A stretch of DNA of 64,000 bases from contig NZ_CP099975.1 in NCBI RefSeq assembly GCF_024137965.1, forward strand, positions 3,286,001 to 3,350,000, read 5' to 3'. The position numbers were made by a program, and so were the translations under genes. This DNA comes from Halomonas sp. Y3 (lineage in GTDB: Bacteria; Pseudomonadota; Gammaproteobacteria; Pseudomonadales; Halomonadaceae). Below are positions 35,867 through 44,892 of this stretch, piece after piece (positions within the stretch are counted from its first letter, which is position 1; every line of letters begins with the position of its first letter). Under the pieces are notes generated by a model. It did no database searches and had not been told where the DNA came from. It saw only the letters and a list, made by a program, of their open reading frames with translations.

Positions 35867-37351
35867 ATGCTGACAATCGAAAGAACCTCCCCTCGGCCCC
35901 GGCGCCTCGCCTGGTGGTCATCTCTTGGCGTGCTCGCCACCCTTGCCCTGGTAGCCAGTCCGAGCGCCCACGCGGTCACCGGCTCCCTGGACATGACCGG
36001 CTCCCTGGTCGGCCTGCTTGCCGTGAGTATCTTCGTCCTCGCCTATGCCCTCGTTATGGGCGAGGAGAAGCTGCATATGCGCAAGTCCAAGCCGGTGCTG
36101 GTGGCGGCCGGCATCATCTGGTCGCTGATCGGCTGGGTCTATGTGCAGTCGGGCATGCCGGCCGAGGCCGAGCATGCCTTCCGCGAGACCCTGCTCGAGT
36201 TCACCGAGCTGATGCTCTTCCTGCTGGTAGCGATGACCTATATCAACGCCATGGAGGAGCGCCGCGTCTTCGACGCCCTGCGCTCCTGGATGGTGCGCAA
36301 GGGCTTCAGCTATCGCCAGCTGTTCTGGATCACCGGCGGCCTGGCCTTCGTCATCTCCCCCATCGCCGACAACCTGACCACCGCCCTGCTGATGTGCGCC
36401 GTGATCACCAAGGTGGCCGAGGGCGACAAGCGCTTCATCAACCTCTCCTGCGTCAATATCGTGGTAGCCGCCAACGCCGGGGGTGCCTTCAGCCCCTTCG
36501 GCGACATCACCACCCTGATGGTGTGGCAGGCAGGCCTGGTGAAGTTCTACGAGTTCTTCGAACTGCTGGTGCCCTCACTGGTCAACTACCTGATTCCGGC
36601 CGTGGTGATGAGCGCCTTCATCAAGAACCGCAAGCCCGACAGCCTGCAGGAGGACGTCTGGCTCAAGCGCGGCGCCCGGCGCATCATCGCGCTCTTCCTG
36701 CTCACCGTGGCCACCGCCGTGGCCTGCCACACCCTGCTGCACCTGCCGCCGGTGCTGGGCATGATGACGGGCCTTGGCTACCTGCAGTTCTTCGGCTACT
36801 ACCTGCGGCGCACCCTGCCCCGCTCCCTGGAGAAGAAACGCACCCGCTACACCCAGCGCGGCGATGACAAGAAGCTGGCCCAGCTCGGTAGCGTGGTGCC
36901 CTTCGATGTCTTCAACCGTGTGGCGCGGGCCGAGTGGGACACCCTGCTGTTCTTCTACGGCGTGGTGATGTGCGTGGGCGGCCTCGGCTTCATGGGCTAC
37001 CTGGGCATGCTCTCCGAGGCGCTCTACACCGGCTGGGATGCCACCTGGGCCAATATCGCCCTGGGCGTGATCTCGGCGGTGGTGGACAACATCCCGGTGA
37101 TGTTTGCGGTGCTGACCATGCAGCCGGAGATGTCCCATGGCCACTGGCTGCTGATCACCCTCACCGCCGGCGTCGGCGGCAGCCTGCTTTCCATCGGCTC
37201 CGCCGCCGGGGTGGCCCTGATGGGCCAGGCCCGCGGCAACTACACCTTCATGGGCCACCTGCGCTGGGCCCCGGTGATCGCCCTGGGCTATGCCGCCAGC
37301 GTGGCGACCCACCTCTGGCTCAACGCCCACAGCTTCACCGTCTTCAACTGA
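35867..37351 (+). CDS. nhaD: NhaD-type Na+/H+ antiporter
   Basis: 494 residues, about a dozen membrane helices preceded by a signal-like segment (VLATLALVASPSAHA). Conserved NhaD segments are SPIADNLTTALLMCAV, AANAGGAFSPFGDITTLMVW and SAVVDNIPVMFAVL. It exchanges cytoplasmic Na+ for H+, an expected need in a halophile. The ATG at 35867 gives the standard length. Upstream, TAGAAT at 35811-35816 could be a -10 element with TTGCAC 15 bases before it, which is short. A CATGC-A7-GCATG dyad is at 35742-35758. Confidence 0.92.
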   Translation: MLTIERTSPRPRRLAWWSSLGVLATLALVASPSAHAVTGSLDMTGSLVGLLAVSIFVLAYALVMGEEKLHMRKSKPVLVAAGIIWSLIGWVYVQSGMPAEAEHAFRETLLEFTELMLFLLVAMTYINAMEERRVFDALRSWMVRKGFSYRQLFWITGGLAFVISPIADNLTTALLMCAVITKVAEGDKRFINLSCVNIVVAANAGGAFSPFGDITTLMVWQAGLVKFYEFFELLVPSLVNYLIPAVVMSAFIKNRKPDSLQEDVWLKRGARRIIALFLLTVATAVACHTLLHLPPVLGMMTGLGYLQFFGYYLRRTLPRSLEKKRTRYTQRGDDKKLAQLGSVVPFDVFNRVARAEWDTLLFFYGVVMCVGGLGFMGYLGMLSEALYTGWDATWANIALGVISAVVDNIPVMFAVLTMQPEMSHGHWLLITLTAGVGGSLLSIGSAAGVALMGQARGNYTFMGHLRWAPVIALGYAASVATHLWLNAHSFTVFN

Positions 37352-37374
37352 CGCCTCCACTTCCCCCGCAGCAC

Positions 37375-37396
37375 CCCGGCGGCCGTTGCCGCCGGG
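37375..37396 (+). terminator. Hairpin after nhaD
   Basis: A 9-bp perfect stem (37375-37383 with 37388-37396) and four-base loop lie 23 bases after the nhaD stop and are followed by CTCTCCTCCTC, without a proper T tract. It lies between convergent genes. Confidence 0.55.
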
Positions 37397-37448
37397 CTCT
37401 CCTCCTCTATCTGCACTCCCCCTCCCCTCGCCGCTGGGCCACGACTCA

Positions 37449-38180
37449 TCAGGAGCCGCGCCGACGGGACTCCCCCGGCTTGATCATTCGCACCCGGTAC
37501 TTGGGACGCCCGGGGGCGGGAACCTTGCTCTCGTCCTGAACGGCCGGGGACGCCGGGGCGATCTCGACCCAGGCGAAGGTCGGCAGCGCCAGCCCCCAGT
37601 AGATGGCCGACAGGCGCAGGCAGAGGGTGGTCACGAGCGACAGGGCGATGGCCAGGGAACCGGGAGCCCCCAGGGCATCCAGGCCGACATAGGCGATGCC
37701 GCCGGCAATGGCCGCGGTGGCGTAGATCTCCTCCCGCAGCACCATGGGCACCCGGCGAGCCAGCACATCACGCACCATGCCGCCGGCCACCCCGGTAATC
37801 ATCCCCATCAGTACCGCGACCAGGCCGGAGGTGCCGAGAAGAAGCGCCTTGTGAGCACCGATCACCACGAAGAGCGCCAGCCCGAAGGCGTCGGCCACCG
37901 GCAGGAAGACCCGTGACAGACGATGGATATAGTGAAAGCCGACGATGGAGAGCCCCACGGTGGCCAGGATCACCCAGAGGTAGGTGGGATCGGTGACCCA
38001 GAACACCGGCCGAACGCCGAGCACCAGGTCGCGCAGGGTACCACCCCCGATGCCGGTCACGGCCCCCAGCACCAGCATGCCGAAGGGGTCCATGCGCGAC
38101 CGACAGGCAAGGATCACCCCCGACAGCGCAAAGACGATCACGCCCGCCATGTCCAGCCAGTAGATCAACCCGCTCAGCAT
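37449..38180 (-). CDS. TRIC/UPF0126 family trimeric cation channel protein
   Basis: 243 residues with seven predicted membrane helices in two similar halves. Each half has the glycine-rich kink: GAVTGIGGGTLRDLVLG and GMITGVAGGMVRDVLAR. The soluble C-terminal tail is basic. It is a homotrimeric monovalent-cation channel by family. It lies next to the truncated CNNM remnant. Confidence 0.85.
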   Translation of the reverse strand: MLSGLIYWLDMAGVIVFALSGVILACRSRMDPFGMLVLGAVTGIGGGTLRDLVLGVRPVFWVTDPTYLWVILATVGLSIVGFHYIHRLSRVFLPVADAFGLALFVVIGAHKALLLGTSGLVAVLMGMITGVAGGMVRDVLARRVPMVLREEIYATAAIAGGIAYVGLDALGAPGSLAIALSLVTTLCLRLSAIYWGLALPTFAWVEIAPASPAVQDESKVPAPGRPKYRVRMIKPGESRRRGS

Positions 38181-38253
38181 CCCACTCCTCCTGTCGGCCA
38201 GAGACCCAAAGGCCGCACAGCATAGCCCAAAATACTCCCGAGGGAAGTCCCCT

Positions 38254-38583
38254 TCACCGCCCCGCCGTTGCCTGATGGGCGATGCCCCTCAAGAGCCTTC
38301 CCAGCACGTCGGCGCCGGTCAGGATACGCTTCTCCTCCCCCCAGAGCAGGATCACATCCTCGTCCAGCACATCATCCTCGCTGTGCTCGGGGCGCACCCG
38401 AAAGCGGCCGATCACCTCGCCGAGCGGGGTGTCCGGATCGCGGACCAGAATCGGCCGGTGGCAGCAGGCCAGCGGAAAGAGTTCCCCGCGGCCGAACAGG
38501 ACGTCGCGCAGGAAGCCATTGTCGTCGAGCACCAGCCTCGGGGTAGCGGTCTCGTCGAGCAGAGCGACGGGGCTCTGCTGCAT
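38254..38583 (-). pseudogene. Truncated CNNM/CBS protein remnant
   Basis: 109 codons remain open. They correspond to about the last 105 residues of the intact CNNM/CBS protein encoded at 42060-43082, including FLRDVLFGRGELFPLA and LWGEEKRILTGADVLG. The membrane domain and first CBS motif are missing. Its 3' 245 bases are almost identical to the intact gene; the 5' part (38516-38583) has diverged more, so the copy is older than the near-identity suggests. The proVWX promoter appears to lie at its 5' edge. Translation is doubtful. Confidence 0.8.
38271..38515 (+). repeat. 245-bp direct repeat, left copy
   Basis: Matches 42077-42321 in the same orientation with two differences by eye (one in the CTCC/CTCT stretch near 38338, one at GCAGCAGG versus GCAGTAGG near 38465). 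The two copies bracket the proVWX operon, 3,806 bases apart. Confidence 0.9.
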
Positions 38584-38610
38584 TGCAAAAACGCCAATTC
38601 CGCCTATTTT
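38583..38610 (+). promoter_or_regulatory. Possible sigma-70 promoter of proVWX
   Basis: TTGCAA (38583-38588), a 16-base spacer and TATTTT (38605-38610) stand out in an AT-rich island within GC-rich DNA, about 100 bases ahead of the proV start. It abuts the 5' end of the truncated CNNM remnant. Confidence 0.35.
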
Positions 38611-38709
38611 GTTAGATGGGGATTAGAAAAAGCCGGCGCCCCTCCTGGAACGGTTCGGCGTTGCCTCGAGGGAGCGCCGGTCGGCTCTGAAAGAGCAGGA
38701 GGTAGGGAA

Positions 38710-39966
38710 TTGATACGCGCAGAAGGCGTTACCAAGATCTTTGGCCCGTCCCCGAAAACGGCACTGCCCCTCCTGGAAGCGGGCAAGCGCAAGAGCGATA
38801 TCCAGGCCGAGACGGGGCAGGTGGTGGGCGTCAACAACGTCAGTTTCACCCTGGAGCCCGGCGAGGTGTTCGTCATCATGGGGCTCTCGGGGAGCGGCAA
38901 GTCGACCCTGATTCGCTGCATCAACCGCCTCCACGAACCTACCGCCGGGAAGATCTTCTTCCAGCACCCCGATGAGGGCGAGATCGAGATCACCCAGCTC
39001 GCGCACGAGCGCTTGAGACGACTGCGCAAGTCCCACATGAGCATGGTCTTTCAGCATTTCGCGCTCTTTCCCCACCGTAGCGTGCTCGACAACGTGGCCT
39101 ACGGCCTGGAGGTCCAGGGCAAGCCGCGTGACGAACGCCATCACCATGCCCAGGAGATGCTGGAGATGGTCGGGCTCGGCGACTGGGGGCAGTCCTATCC
39201 GGCGGAGCTTTCGGGTGGCATGCAGCAGCGGGTCGGGCTGGCTCGGGCGCTGGCCACCGACGCCGAGGTCCTGCTGATGGACGAGCCCTTCTCGGCGCTC
39301 GACCCGCTGATCAAGGTCAACATGCAGGAGGAGCTGAAGAATATCCAGCAGCAGCTGGGCCGCACCATCCTGTTCATCACCCATGACTTGGACGAGGCCA
39401 TGCGCATCGGCGATCACATCGCCATCATGGAGGAGGGGGAGATCGTCCAGCTCGGCACCCCCGAGGAGATCCTCGTCAACCCGCGGACCGAGTATGTGGC
39501 CCGTTTCGTCGAGCACGCCGACCCCACCGGCGTCATTACCGCCGGCACCATCGCCCTGCCCTTCGACAGCCAGACCTTCACGACGGTGAGCGAGGCCGAC
39601 GGCGTGCGCTTCGTCGCCGCCGCTGACCAGCCGACGCTGCACTACGGCCTGGATGACCAGGGGCGGCTCAAGGAGGCCCGCCTGAACGAGCAGCGCCTCG
39701 AGATCCGCTCCCTCGACGAGGCGCTGGAAAGCGAGGCCCGCGGCGCCCGCCGCGAGGATCTGCTGATGCACTGCCCGCGGGAGACGGTGCTGCGTCGGGT
39801 GCTGCGCGGCCGCACCCGCACCGCCCTGCCCACCCTGGTGACCGACGCAGAGGGACGCACCACGGGCCTGATCGACGAGCTCCAGCTGATTCGCGGCATC
39901 CTCGAGAAGCGCGGGCCAGGCACCGATGCCGCCCCCCAGCCGACTGAGGAGGAGGCCACCCCATGA
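38710..39966 (+). CDS. proV: Glycine betaine/proline ABC transporter ATPase ProV
   Basis: 418 residues. The ABC domain has Walker A GLSGSGKST, signature LSGGMQQRVG and Walker B VLLMDEPFSALD. It is preceded by the ProV-type N-terminal extension and followed by a CBS pair (about residues 270-400) that in this family senses ionic strength. The start is a TTG at 38710 with a perfect AGGAGG seven bases upstream; it gives the usual start (IRAEGVTKIFG). The stop overlaps the proW start (ATGA). Uptake of compatible solutes fits the halophilic lifestyle. Confidence 0.9.
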   Translation: MIRAEGVTKIFGPSPKTALPLLEAGKRKSDIQAETGQVVGVNNVSFTLEPGEVFVIMGLSGSGKSTLIRCINRLHEPTAGKIFFQHPDEGEIEITQLAHERLRRLRKSHMSMVFQHFALFPHRSVLDNVAYGLEVQGKPRDERHHHAQEMLEMVGLGDWGQSYPAELSGGMQQRVGLARALATDAEVLLMDEPFSALDPLIKVNMQEELKNIQQQLGRTILFITHDLDEAMRIGDHIAIMEEGEIVQLGTPEEILVNPRTEYVARFVEHADPTGVITAGTIALPFDSQTFTTVSEADGVRFVAAADQPTLHYGLDDQGRLKEARLNEQRLEIRSLDEALESEARGARREDLLMHCPRETVLRRVLRGRTRTALPTLVTDAEGRTTGLIDELQLIRGILEKRGPGTDAAPQPTEEEATP

Positions 39967-40856
39967 GCGAATTTCTCGAGCTGATGCGCCAGCTGATCAC
40001 CGACCCTTTCGGACTGCTCGACGCCCTGCCGGTGCGCCAGTGGATCACCGACGCCGTGAACTGGGTAGTCAGCAACTTTCGCACCACCTTTCGGGCCTAT
40101 ATCAGCCCGCCGGTGCGTGGCGCCATGGAGCTGATCCAGGCGGGCCTGATGGCCATCCCCCCGGGGCTGTTCCTGATCGGCACCTTCCTGATCGGCTGGC
40201 GGGCGGCCTCATGGCGGGTCGGGCTGTTCAGCTTCATCGCCCTGGCCCTGGTGGGCTTCATGGGCGTCTGGAACGCCCTGGTGGTGACCCTCTCGCTGGT
40301 AATCACCGCGGTGCTGTTCTGCATGCTGATCGGCCTGCCGCTGGGCATTCTCTGTTCGCGCAGCGACCTCTTCGCCAAGGCTATGCGTCCCATCCTCGAC
40401 ATCATGCAGACCACTCCGCCCTTCGTCTATCTGGTACCGGCGGTGATGCTGTTCAGCATCGGCAACGTGCCGGGGCTAATCGCCACCATCATCTTCGCCA
40501 TGCCGCCGATGATCCGCCTGACCAACCTGGGCATTCGTCAGGTACCGACGGAGTACATCGAGGCCGCCGAGGCCTTCGGCTCCACCCCGCACCAGACCCT
40601 CTGGAAGGTGCAGATTCCTCTGGCCCTGCCGACGGTGATGGCGGGGCTCAACCAGACCATCATGCTGGCGCTCTCGATGGTGGTGATCGCCGCCATCATC
40701 GGCGCCGGCGGGCTAGGCCTGGAGGTCTATGCGGGGCTCGAGCGGCTCAATATCGGCCAGGCCTTCGTCGGCGGCATCGGTATCGTGCTGCTGGCCATGG
40801 TGCTGGACCGGATCACCCAGGGACTGGGCGAGAAGGTGCCCGGCAAGGGCAAGTAG
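39963..40856 (+). CDS. proW: Glycine betaine/proline ABC transporter permease ProW
   Basis: 297 residues, six or more membrane helices. The ABC coupling loop is EYIEAAEAFGSTPHQTLWKVQIPLALP (in short: EAAEAFG...LPLALP type). Upstream MQTTPPFVYLVPAVMLFSIGNVPGL is characteristic of ProW/OpuAB. It is coupled to proV by a four-base overlap and followed by proX after 33 bases. Confidence 0.92.
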   Translation: MSEFLELMRQLITDPFGLLDALPVRQWITDAVNWVVSNFRTTFRAYISPPVRGAMELIQAGLMAIPPGLFLIGTFLIGWRAASWRVGLFSFIALALVGFMGVWNALVVTLSLVITAVLFCMLIGLPLGILCSRSDLFAKAMRPILDIMQTTPPFVYLVPAVMLFSIGNVPGLIATIIFAMPPMIRLTNLGIRQVPTEYIEAAEAFGSTPHQTLWKVQIPLALPTVMAGLNQTIMLALSMVVIAAIIGAGGLGLEVYAGLERLNIGQAFVGGIGIVLLAMVLDRITQGLGEKVPGKGK

Positions 40857-40889
40857 TCCCACCTGCACAATGCACACAGGAGGCATGTC

Positions 40890-41927
40890 ATGCAGACCAC
40901 AACAACACCTCGACATCCGCTGAAGCAGACTACCCTGGCCCTGTCGGCGGCCTGCCTGCTCGGCCTGGGCAGCCAGGCGGCGGCAGACGAGCAGCGACCC
41001 GGCGAGGGGGTGACGGTGCAGCCCGCCGTGGCCAGCTGGACCTCGGCGGTGCCGGTGAGCTGGACCTTTGTCGAGCTGCTCGAGGAGCTCGGCTACGATG
41101 TCCAGACGCCGATCTCGCTCTCCAACCCGGTGGCCTACCTGGCGATCTCGGAGGGAGACGCCGACTACTGGCCCAACGCCTGGTTTCCGCTGCACGAACC
41201 GCAGCTGCCCGACGGCTTCCATGACGTGGCAACCCTCTTCGACCCGCTCTGCAACGCCTGCGGCATTCAGGGCTACCTGGTCGACATCCCCTCCCTCGAG
41301 GAGTACGAGATCACCGGCATCGACGACTTCACCCGCGACGAGGTCAAGGCCGCCTTCGATGCCACCGGCGACGGCAAGGCCGATCTGTTCGGCTGCCCTC
41401 CCGGCTGGGGCTGTCACGAGGGCATCAACGCCATGCTCGACAAGTTCGAACTGCATGACCACATCAACCACGTTGACGCTGGCTATGCGGCCAACTTCGC
41501 CGAGGCGCTGTCGCGCATCCAGGCCGGCGAACCGGCGCTCTATTACACCTGGGGCCCCAGCGCCTGGCTGCTCTCCCTGGTCCCCGGCGAGGACGTGATG
41601 TGGATCAACGCTCCGGGCATCGTCGAGGACGAGGCCGAGCGCGCCGAGGGCGTCGAGGGCGCGGTCAGCGACCCCATCGAGATGGGCTTCGCCGCCGCCG
41701 ATATCCAGGTCGCGGCCAACAACGACTTCCTCGAGGCCAATCCGGCCGCCGCCGAGCTGTTCCGCCAGGTGCGCCTGCCGCTGGACTGGATCAGCATGGT
41801 GGACGGCGAAATGGACGAGCAGGACCTCTCCGATGCCGAGGTACGACCGCTGGTCGCCGACTGGATCGCCGACAACCGCGATACCGTCGATGAGTGGCTG
41901 GACGCCGCCCGCGCCGCGGCCGAGTGA
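40890..41927 (+). CDS. proX: Glycine betaine/proline-binding protein ProX
   Basis: 345 residues. A signal peptide (LALSAACLLGLGSQAAA) directs it to the periplasm. The mature part has several tryptophans expected in a betaine-binding aromatic box (ASWTSAVPVSWTF, YWPNAWFPLH, YYTWGPSAWL), and two cysteine pairs (LCNACG and CPPGWGC) that may form disulfides. Highly acidic, as for halophile periplasmic proteins. It is the third gene of the operon. Confidence 0.92.
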   Translation: MQTTTTPRHPLKQTTLALSAACLLGLGSQAAADEQRPGEGVTVQPAVASWTSAVPVSWTFVELLEELGYDVQTPISLSNPVAYLAISEGDADYWPNAWFPLHEPQLPDGFHDVATLFDPLCNACGIQGYLVDIPSLEEYEITGIDDFTRDEVKAAFDATGDGKADLFGCPPGWGCHEGINAMLDKFELHDHINHVDAGYAANFAEALSRIQAGEPALYYTWGPSAWLLSLVPGEDVMWINAPGIVEDEAERAEGVEGAVSDPIEMGFAAADIQVAANNDFLEANPAAAELFRQVRLPLDWISMVDGEMDEQDLSDAEVRPLVADWIADNRDTVDEWLDAARAAAE

Positions 41928-41955
41928 TGCCACGCCGACAGCCGGCCTTCATACG

Positions 41956-41974
41956 CCCGCCGCCCCGCGGCGGG
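41956..41974 (+). terminator. Hairpin after proX
   Basis: An 8-bp perfect stem with a three-base loop (CCCGCCGC, CCC, GCGGCGGG) begins 28 bases after the proX stop. It lacks a T tract and lies between convergent genes. Confidence 0.5.
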
Positions 41975-42059
41975 TGCAACCTGCCGCCTCCCCGGGCGCA
42001 GCTTCCCCGCGACGTGGCGCCGCGGCTGCCTGTCCCTGCCCAGCGAGCCCCCCGCCGCC

Positions 42060-43082
42060 TCAGCCCCTGGTCGCATCCTGATGGGCGATGCCCCTCAAGA
42101 GCCTTCCCAGCACGTCGGCGCCGGTCAGGATACGCTTCTCCTCTCCCCAGAGCAGGATCACATCCTCGTCCAGCACATCATCCTCGCTGTGCTCGGGGCG
42201 CACCCGAAAGCGGCCGATCACCTCGCCGAGCGGGGTGTCCGGATCGCGGACCAGAATCGGCCGGTGGCAGTAGGCCAGCGGAAAGAGTTCCCCGCGGCCG
42301 AACAGGACGTCGCGCAGGAAGGCATCGACATCGAGCACCAGGCGCGGGGTGGCGGCCTCGTCCACCAGCACCACCCGACTCCGCCCCGAGGCCTGCAGCG
42401 CCCGCAGGAAGGGGTCATCGGCGTGGCGGCGGAACTCGGGAAAGCGCGGCCTCGCTCCGTCGAAGGGCAGGGTAACGATGCTCGTCGGGTCGAGGCGCTC
42501 GCCCTCGCACCCCAGGGGCACATCGTCCAGGGCCAGGAAATTGATGGCCCCGCGCCCCTCTACCCGGTCGATCTCGGTCTCGGTGGACTCCATATGCAGG
42601 CGGATCAGCTGGTTGAGGTCCCGCTCCCGGTAGTAGGGGATCGCCTCGGGCCCCAGCCAGCGGTCCAGCACCCAGGCCGTGGGCCTGGCCACGGGCCAGA
42701 GCAGCAGCTGGTAGCCACGGATCAGCGGGGCCAGCAGCGATGCCATGCGCAGCGCATGGCGGGAGAAGAACGCCTGGGGGAGGATCTCGGCGCAGAGGGT
42801 GATGACGACGGTGGAGAAGAAGAAGGCCACCAGGGCCCCCATCACCGACCCGGAGAGCAGCGCCAGCAGCACATTGACCGCCACGTTGCCCCACAGGATG
42901 GTGACCAGCAGGAAGTTGGCGTCGTCGCGCAGCGCCTTGACCCGCAGGGCGCGCCGACTGCCGCGGCGCGACTCGATCTCCAGCTCCAGCTTGTTGATGG
43001 AGAAGAACGCCAGGTTGAGCCCCGAGAAGATCGCCGACTGGCTGAGGCAGAGCAGGATGCCGATCCAGGTCAGCAGGGTCAT
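42060..43082 (-). CDS. CNNM-domain and CBS-domain membrane protein
   Basis: 340 residues. The N-terminal CNNM (DUF21) membrane domain has three or four helices, with the SAIFSGLNLAFFSINKLELE start and the conserved FFSTVVITLCAEILPQAFFSRHA. The remaining half is a degenerate CBS pair. Such proteins (CorB/CorC/HlyC-type) are linked to Mg2+ or Na+ export. AAGGAGG five bases before the ATG at 43082 fixes the start. Its last 245 bases recur at 38271-38515. Confidence 0.85.
   Translation of the reverse strand: MTLLTWIGILLCLSQSAIFSGLNLAFFSINKLELEIESRRGSRRALRVKALRDDANFLLVTILWGNVAVNVLLALLSGSVMGALVAFFFSTVVITLCAEILPQAFFSRHALRMASLLAPLIRGYQLLLWPVARPTAWVLDRWLGPEAIPYYRERDLNQLIRLHMESTETEIDRVEGRGAINFLALDDVPLGCEGERLDPTSIVTLPFDGARPRFPEFRRHADDPFLRALQASGRSRVVLVDEAATPRLVLDVDAFLRDVLFGRGELFPLAYCHRPILVRDPDTPLGEVIGRFRVRPEHSEDDVLDEDVILLWGEEKRILTGADVLGRLLRGIAHQDATRG
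42077..42321 (+). repeat. 245-bp direct repeat, right copy
   Basis: This is the 3' end of the intact CNNM/CBS gene (coding strand is minus) and matches 38271-38515 with two differences. Beyond 42321 similarity continues at a lower level for about 40-50 bases. Confidence 0.9.
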
Positions 43083-43293
43083 CGAGACCTCCTTGTCGGG
43101 CGTCGAGGAAAGGGAAAGCGCGCCGATGGCTCCCCGGGCGCCGGAGACGCCCCGCCGTTCTCCGGGCAGGCGTGGCCCCCGGGGCCTGAACCGAGTACCC
43201 TCGTGGAAACTTTTATGTACAGGCCCTCGCGTCTCCTGTCCGACCATAGCACGGCTTCGGACTCCACTCTGCCCCGAACTCAGGGAGAGCCCA

Positions 43294-43791
43294 ATGGACT
43301 GGAACCCCGCCGTCATCTGGCTGATCGTCGCCCTGCTGCTGGGCCTTGCCGAGCTCGCCACCGGCGGGCTGGTGCTGCTGGCGCTGGGCGCCGCGGCCCT
43401 GCTGACCACGGCCCTGGCCGCCCTCGGCCTGTCGCTGCCCTGGCAGCTGCTGGGCATGGGCGTTTTCTCGGGTGTCCTGGTTCCGCTGGCGATCTGGGTG
43501 ATCCGCCCCCGCTTCTCCCCCCGCGGCGTGGCCTACGGCACCACCGGCACCGGGGTGGAAAAGGGGCACACCTACACGACCCTGAAGCGCGACTTCGACG
43601 GCGCCAGCGGCATCAAGATCAACGGCGACTTCTATCGCCTGCGGGTCGTCGACTCGGATGAGAGAGGCGGCGGCGCAACCGACCTGCCCCCCGGCACTCG
43701 AGTCATCTTCCAGGCCTTCGATGGCACCACCGCCATCGTGCAGCTTGCCCATCCGGCGCCGGATTCCCGCGCCCGCCAACACACGGAGTAA
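43294..43791 (+). CDS. NfeD family membrane protein
   Basis: 165 residues. Two or three N-terminal membrane helices (VIWLIVALLLGLAELATGG and following) precede a soluble OB-fold domain (GASGIKINGDFYRLRVVDSDE). It works with the SPFH/stomatin protein encoded six bases downstream, a conserved pair implicated in membrane quality control or microdomains. AGGGAG lies ahead of the ATG. It is divergent from the CNNM gene across 211 bases. Confidence 0.88.
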   Translation: MDWNPAVIWLIVALLLGLAELATGGLVLLALGAAALLTTALAALGLSLPWQLLGMGVFSGVLVPLAIWVIRPRFSPRGVAYGTTGTGVEKGHTYTTLKRDFDGASGIKINGDFYRLRVVDSDERGGGATDLPPGTRVIFQAFDGTTAIVQLAHPAPDSRARQHTE

Positions 43792-43797
43792 TTCCCC

Positions 43798-44847
43798 ATG
43801 GACCTTCCCGTCAGCCCGGGGCTGATCATCGCCCTGATCGTCGTCGTTACCGGCATCCTGATCATCGCCAAGGGGCTGGTGATCGTCCGCCAGTCCGAGG
43901 TGATGGTGATCGAGCGCCTGGGGTCATTCAACCGGGTGCTGGAGAGCGGCATCAACATCATCGTGCCCTTCATCGACCAGCCCCGCGCCATCACCATGAT
44001 CCGCTACCGCAAGCTGGGCGAGGAGTACCAGGCCATCACCAGCAGCGAGACGCGTATCGACCGCCGCGAGACGGTAATGGACTTCCCCGGCCAGCCGGTA
44101 GTGACCACCGACAACGTCACGGTGCGCATCAACGGCGCCCTCTACTACCAGATCATCGACCCCAAGCGCGCCGTCTACGAGGTGGAGAACATGAGCCAGG
44201 CGGTGGAGGTGCTGGCCAAGACCACCCTGCGCTCGGTGGTGGGCAAGATGGAGCTCGACAAGCTGTTCGAGTCCCGGGCCGAGGTCAACAACGAGATCCA
44301 GGCCGCCATGGAGGAGCCCGCCTCCAAGTGGGGGGTGAAGATCTCCCGGGTCGAGGTGCAGGACATCGCCATGCCCGAGGAGGTGGAGTCCGCCATGCGC
44401 CTGCAGATGGCCGCCGAGCGCAAGCGCCGTGCCACCGTGACCGAGGCGGAGGGCGAGAAGGCCGCCGCCATCGCCATGGCCCAGGGCCAGCGCGAATCGG
44501 CGATTCTCAACGCCCAGGGCGACAAGGAGTCGGCCATCCTGCGCGCCCAGGGCGAGCAGGAGTCGATCAAGCTGGTGCTGGGCGCCATCGGCGACAGCGA
44601 GGAGAACAAACGCACCGTGGTGGGCTATCTGCTCGGCCAGAGCTACATCAAGGCGTTGCCGACCATGGCCCAGGAGGGGGAGCGGGTCTTCGTGCCCTAC
44701 GAGTCCTCGGCGCTGCTCGGCTCCATGGGCATGTTCCGCGAGATGGCCGGCTCCCCGGAGGACGCCGTGGCCAGCCACCTTCAGGCCAGCGGCAACCGCA
44801 GCGGCCTGCGCGGCGGCGTGGTGGGCGGAGCGGCCAGCGGCGGCTGA
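43798..44847 (+). CDS. SPFH/stomatin-like band 7 protein (QmcA-like)
   Basis: 349 residues. An N-terminal membrane anchor (IIALIVVVTGILIIA) is followed by the SPFH domain (VVRQSEVMVIERLGSF; DRRETVMDFPGQPVVTTDNV) and a long coiled coil rich in Ala, Glu and Lys (AERKRRATVTEAEGEKAAA, repeated QGxxESAIL). It forms large ring assemblies in family members. It is encoded with NfeD. Confidence 0.9.
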   Translation: MDLPVSPGLIIALIVVVTGILIIAKGLVIVRQSEVMVIERLGSFNRVLESGINIIVPFIDQPRAITMIRYRKLGEEYQAITSSETRIDRRETVMDFPGQPVVTTDNVTVRINGALYYQIIDPKRAVYEVENMSQAVEVLAKTTLRSVVGKMELDKLFESRAEVNNEIQAAMEEPASKWGVKISRVEVQDIAMPEEVESAMRLQMAAERKRRATVTEAEGEKAAAIAMAQGQRESAILNAQGDKESAILRAQGEQESIKLVLGAIGDSEENKRTVVGYLLGQSYIKALPTMAQEGERVFVPYESSALLGSMGMFREMAGSPEDAVASHLQASGNRSGLRGGVVGGAASGG

Positions 44848-44853
44848 GTCGCG

Positions 44854-44888
44854 GCGCCCGCCGCCTAGGCGTGCCTCGCGGCGGGCGC
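44854..44888. terminator. Bidirectional hairpin between SPFH and GNAT genes
   Basis: An 11-bp inverted repeat (44854-44864 with 44878-44888) spans a 13-base loop and lies between the two convergent genes. No T tract is visible on either side. Confidence 0.55.
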
Positions 44889-44892
44889 AGGG

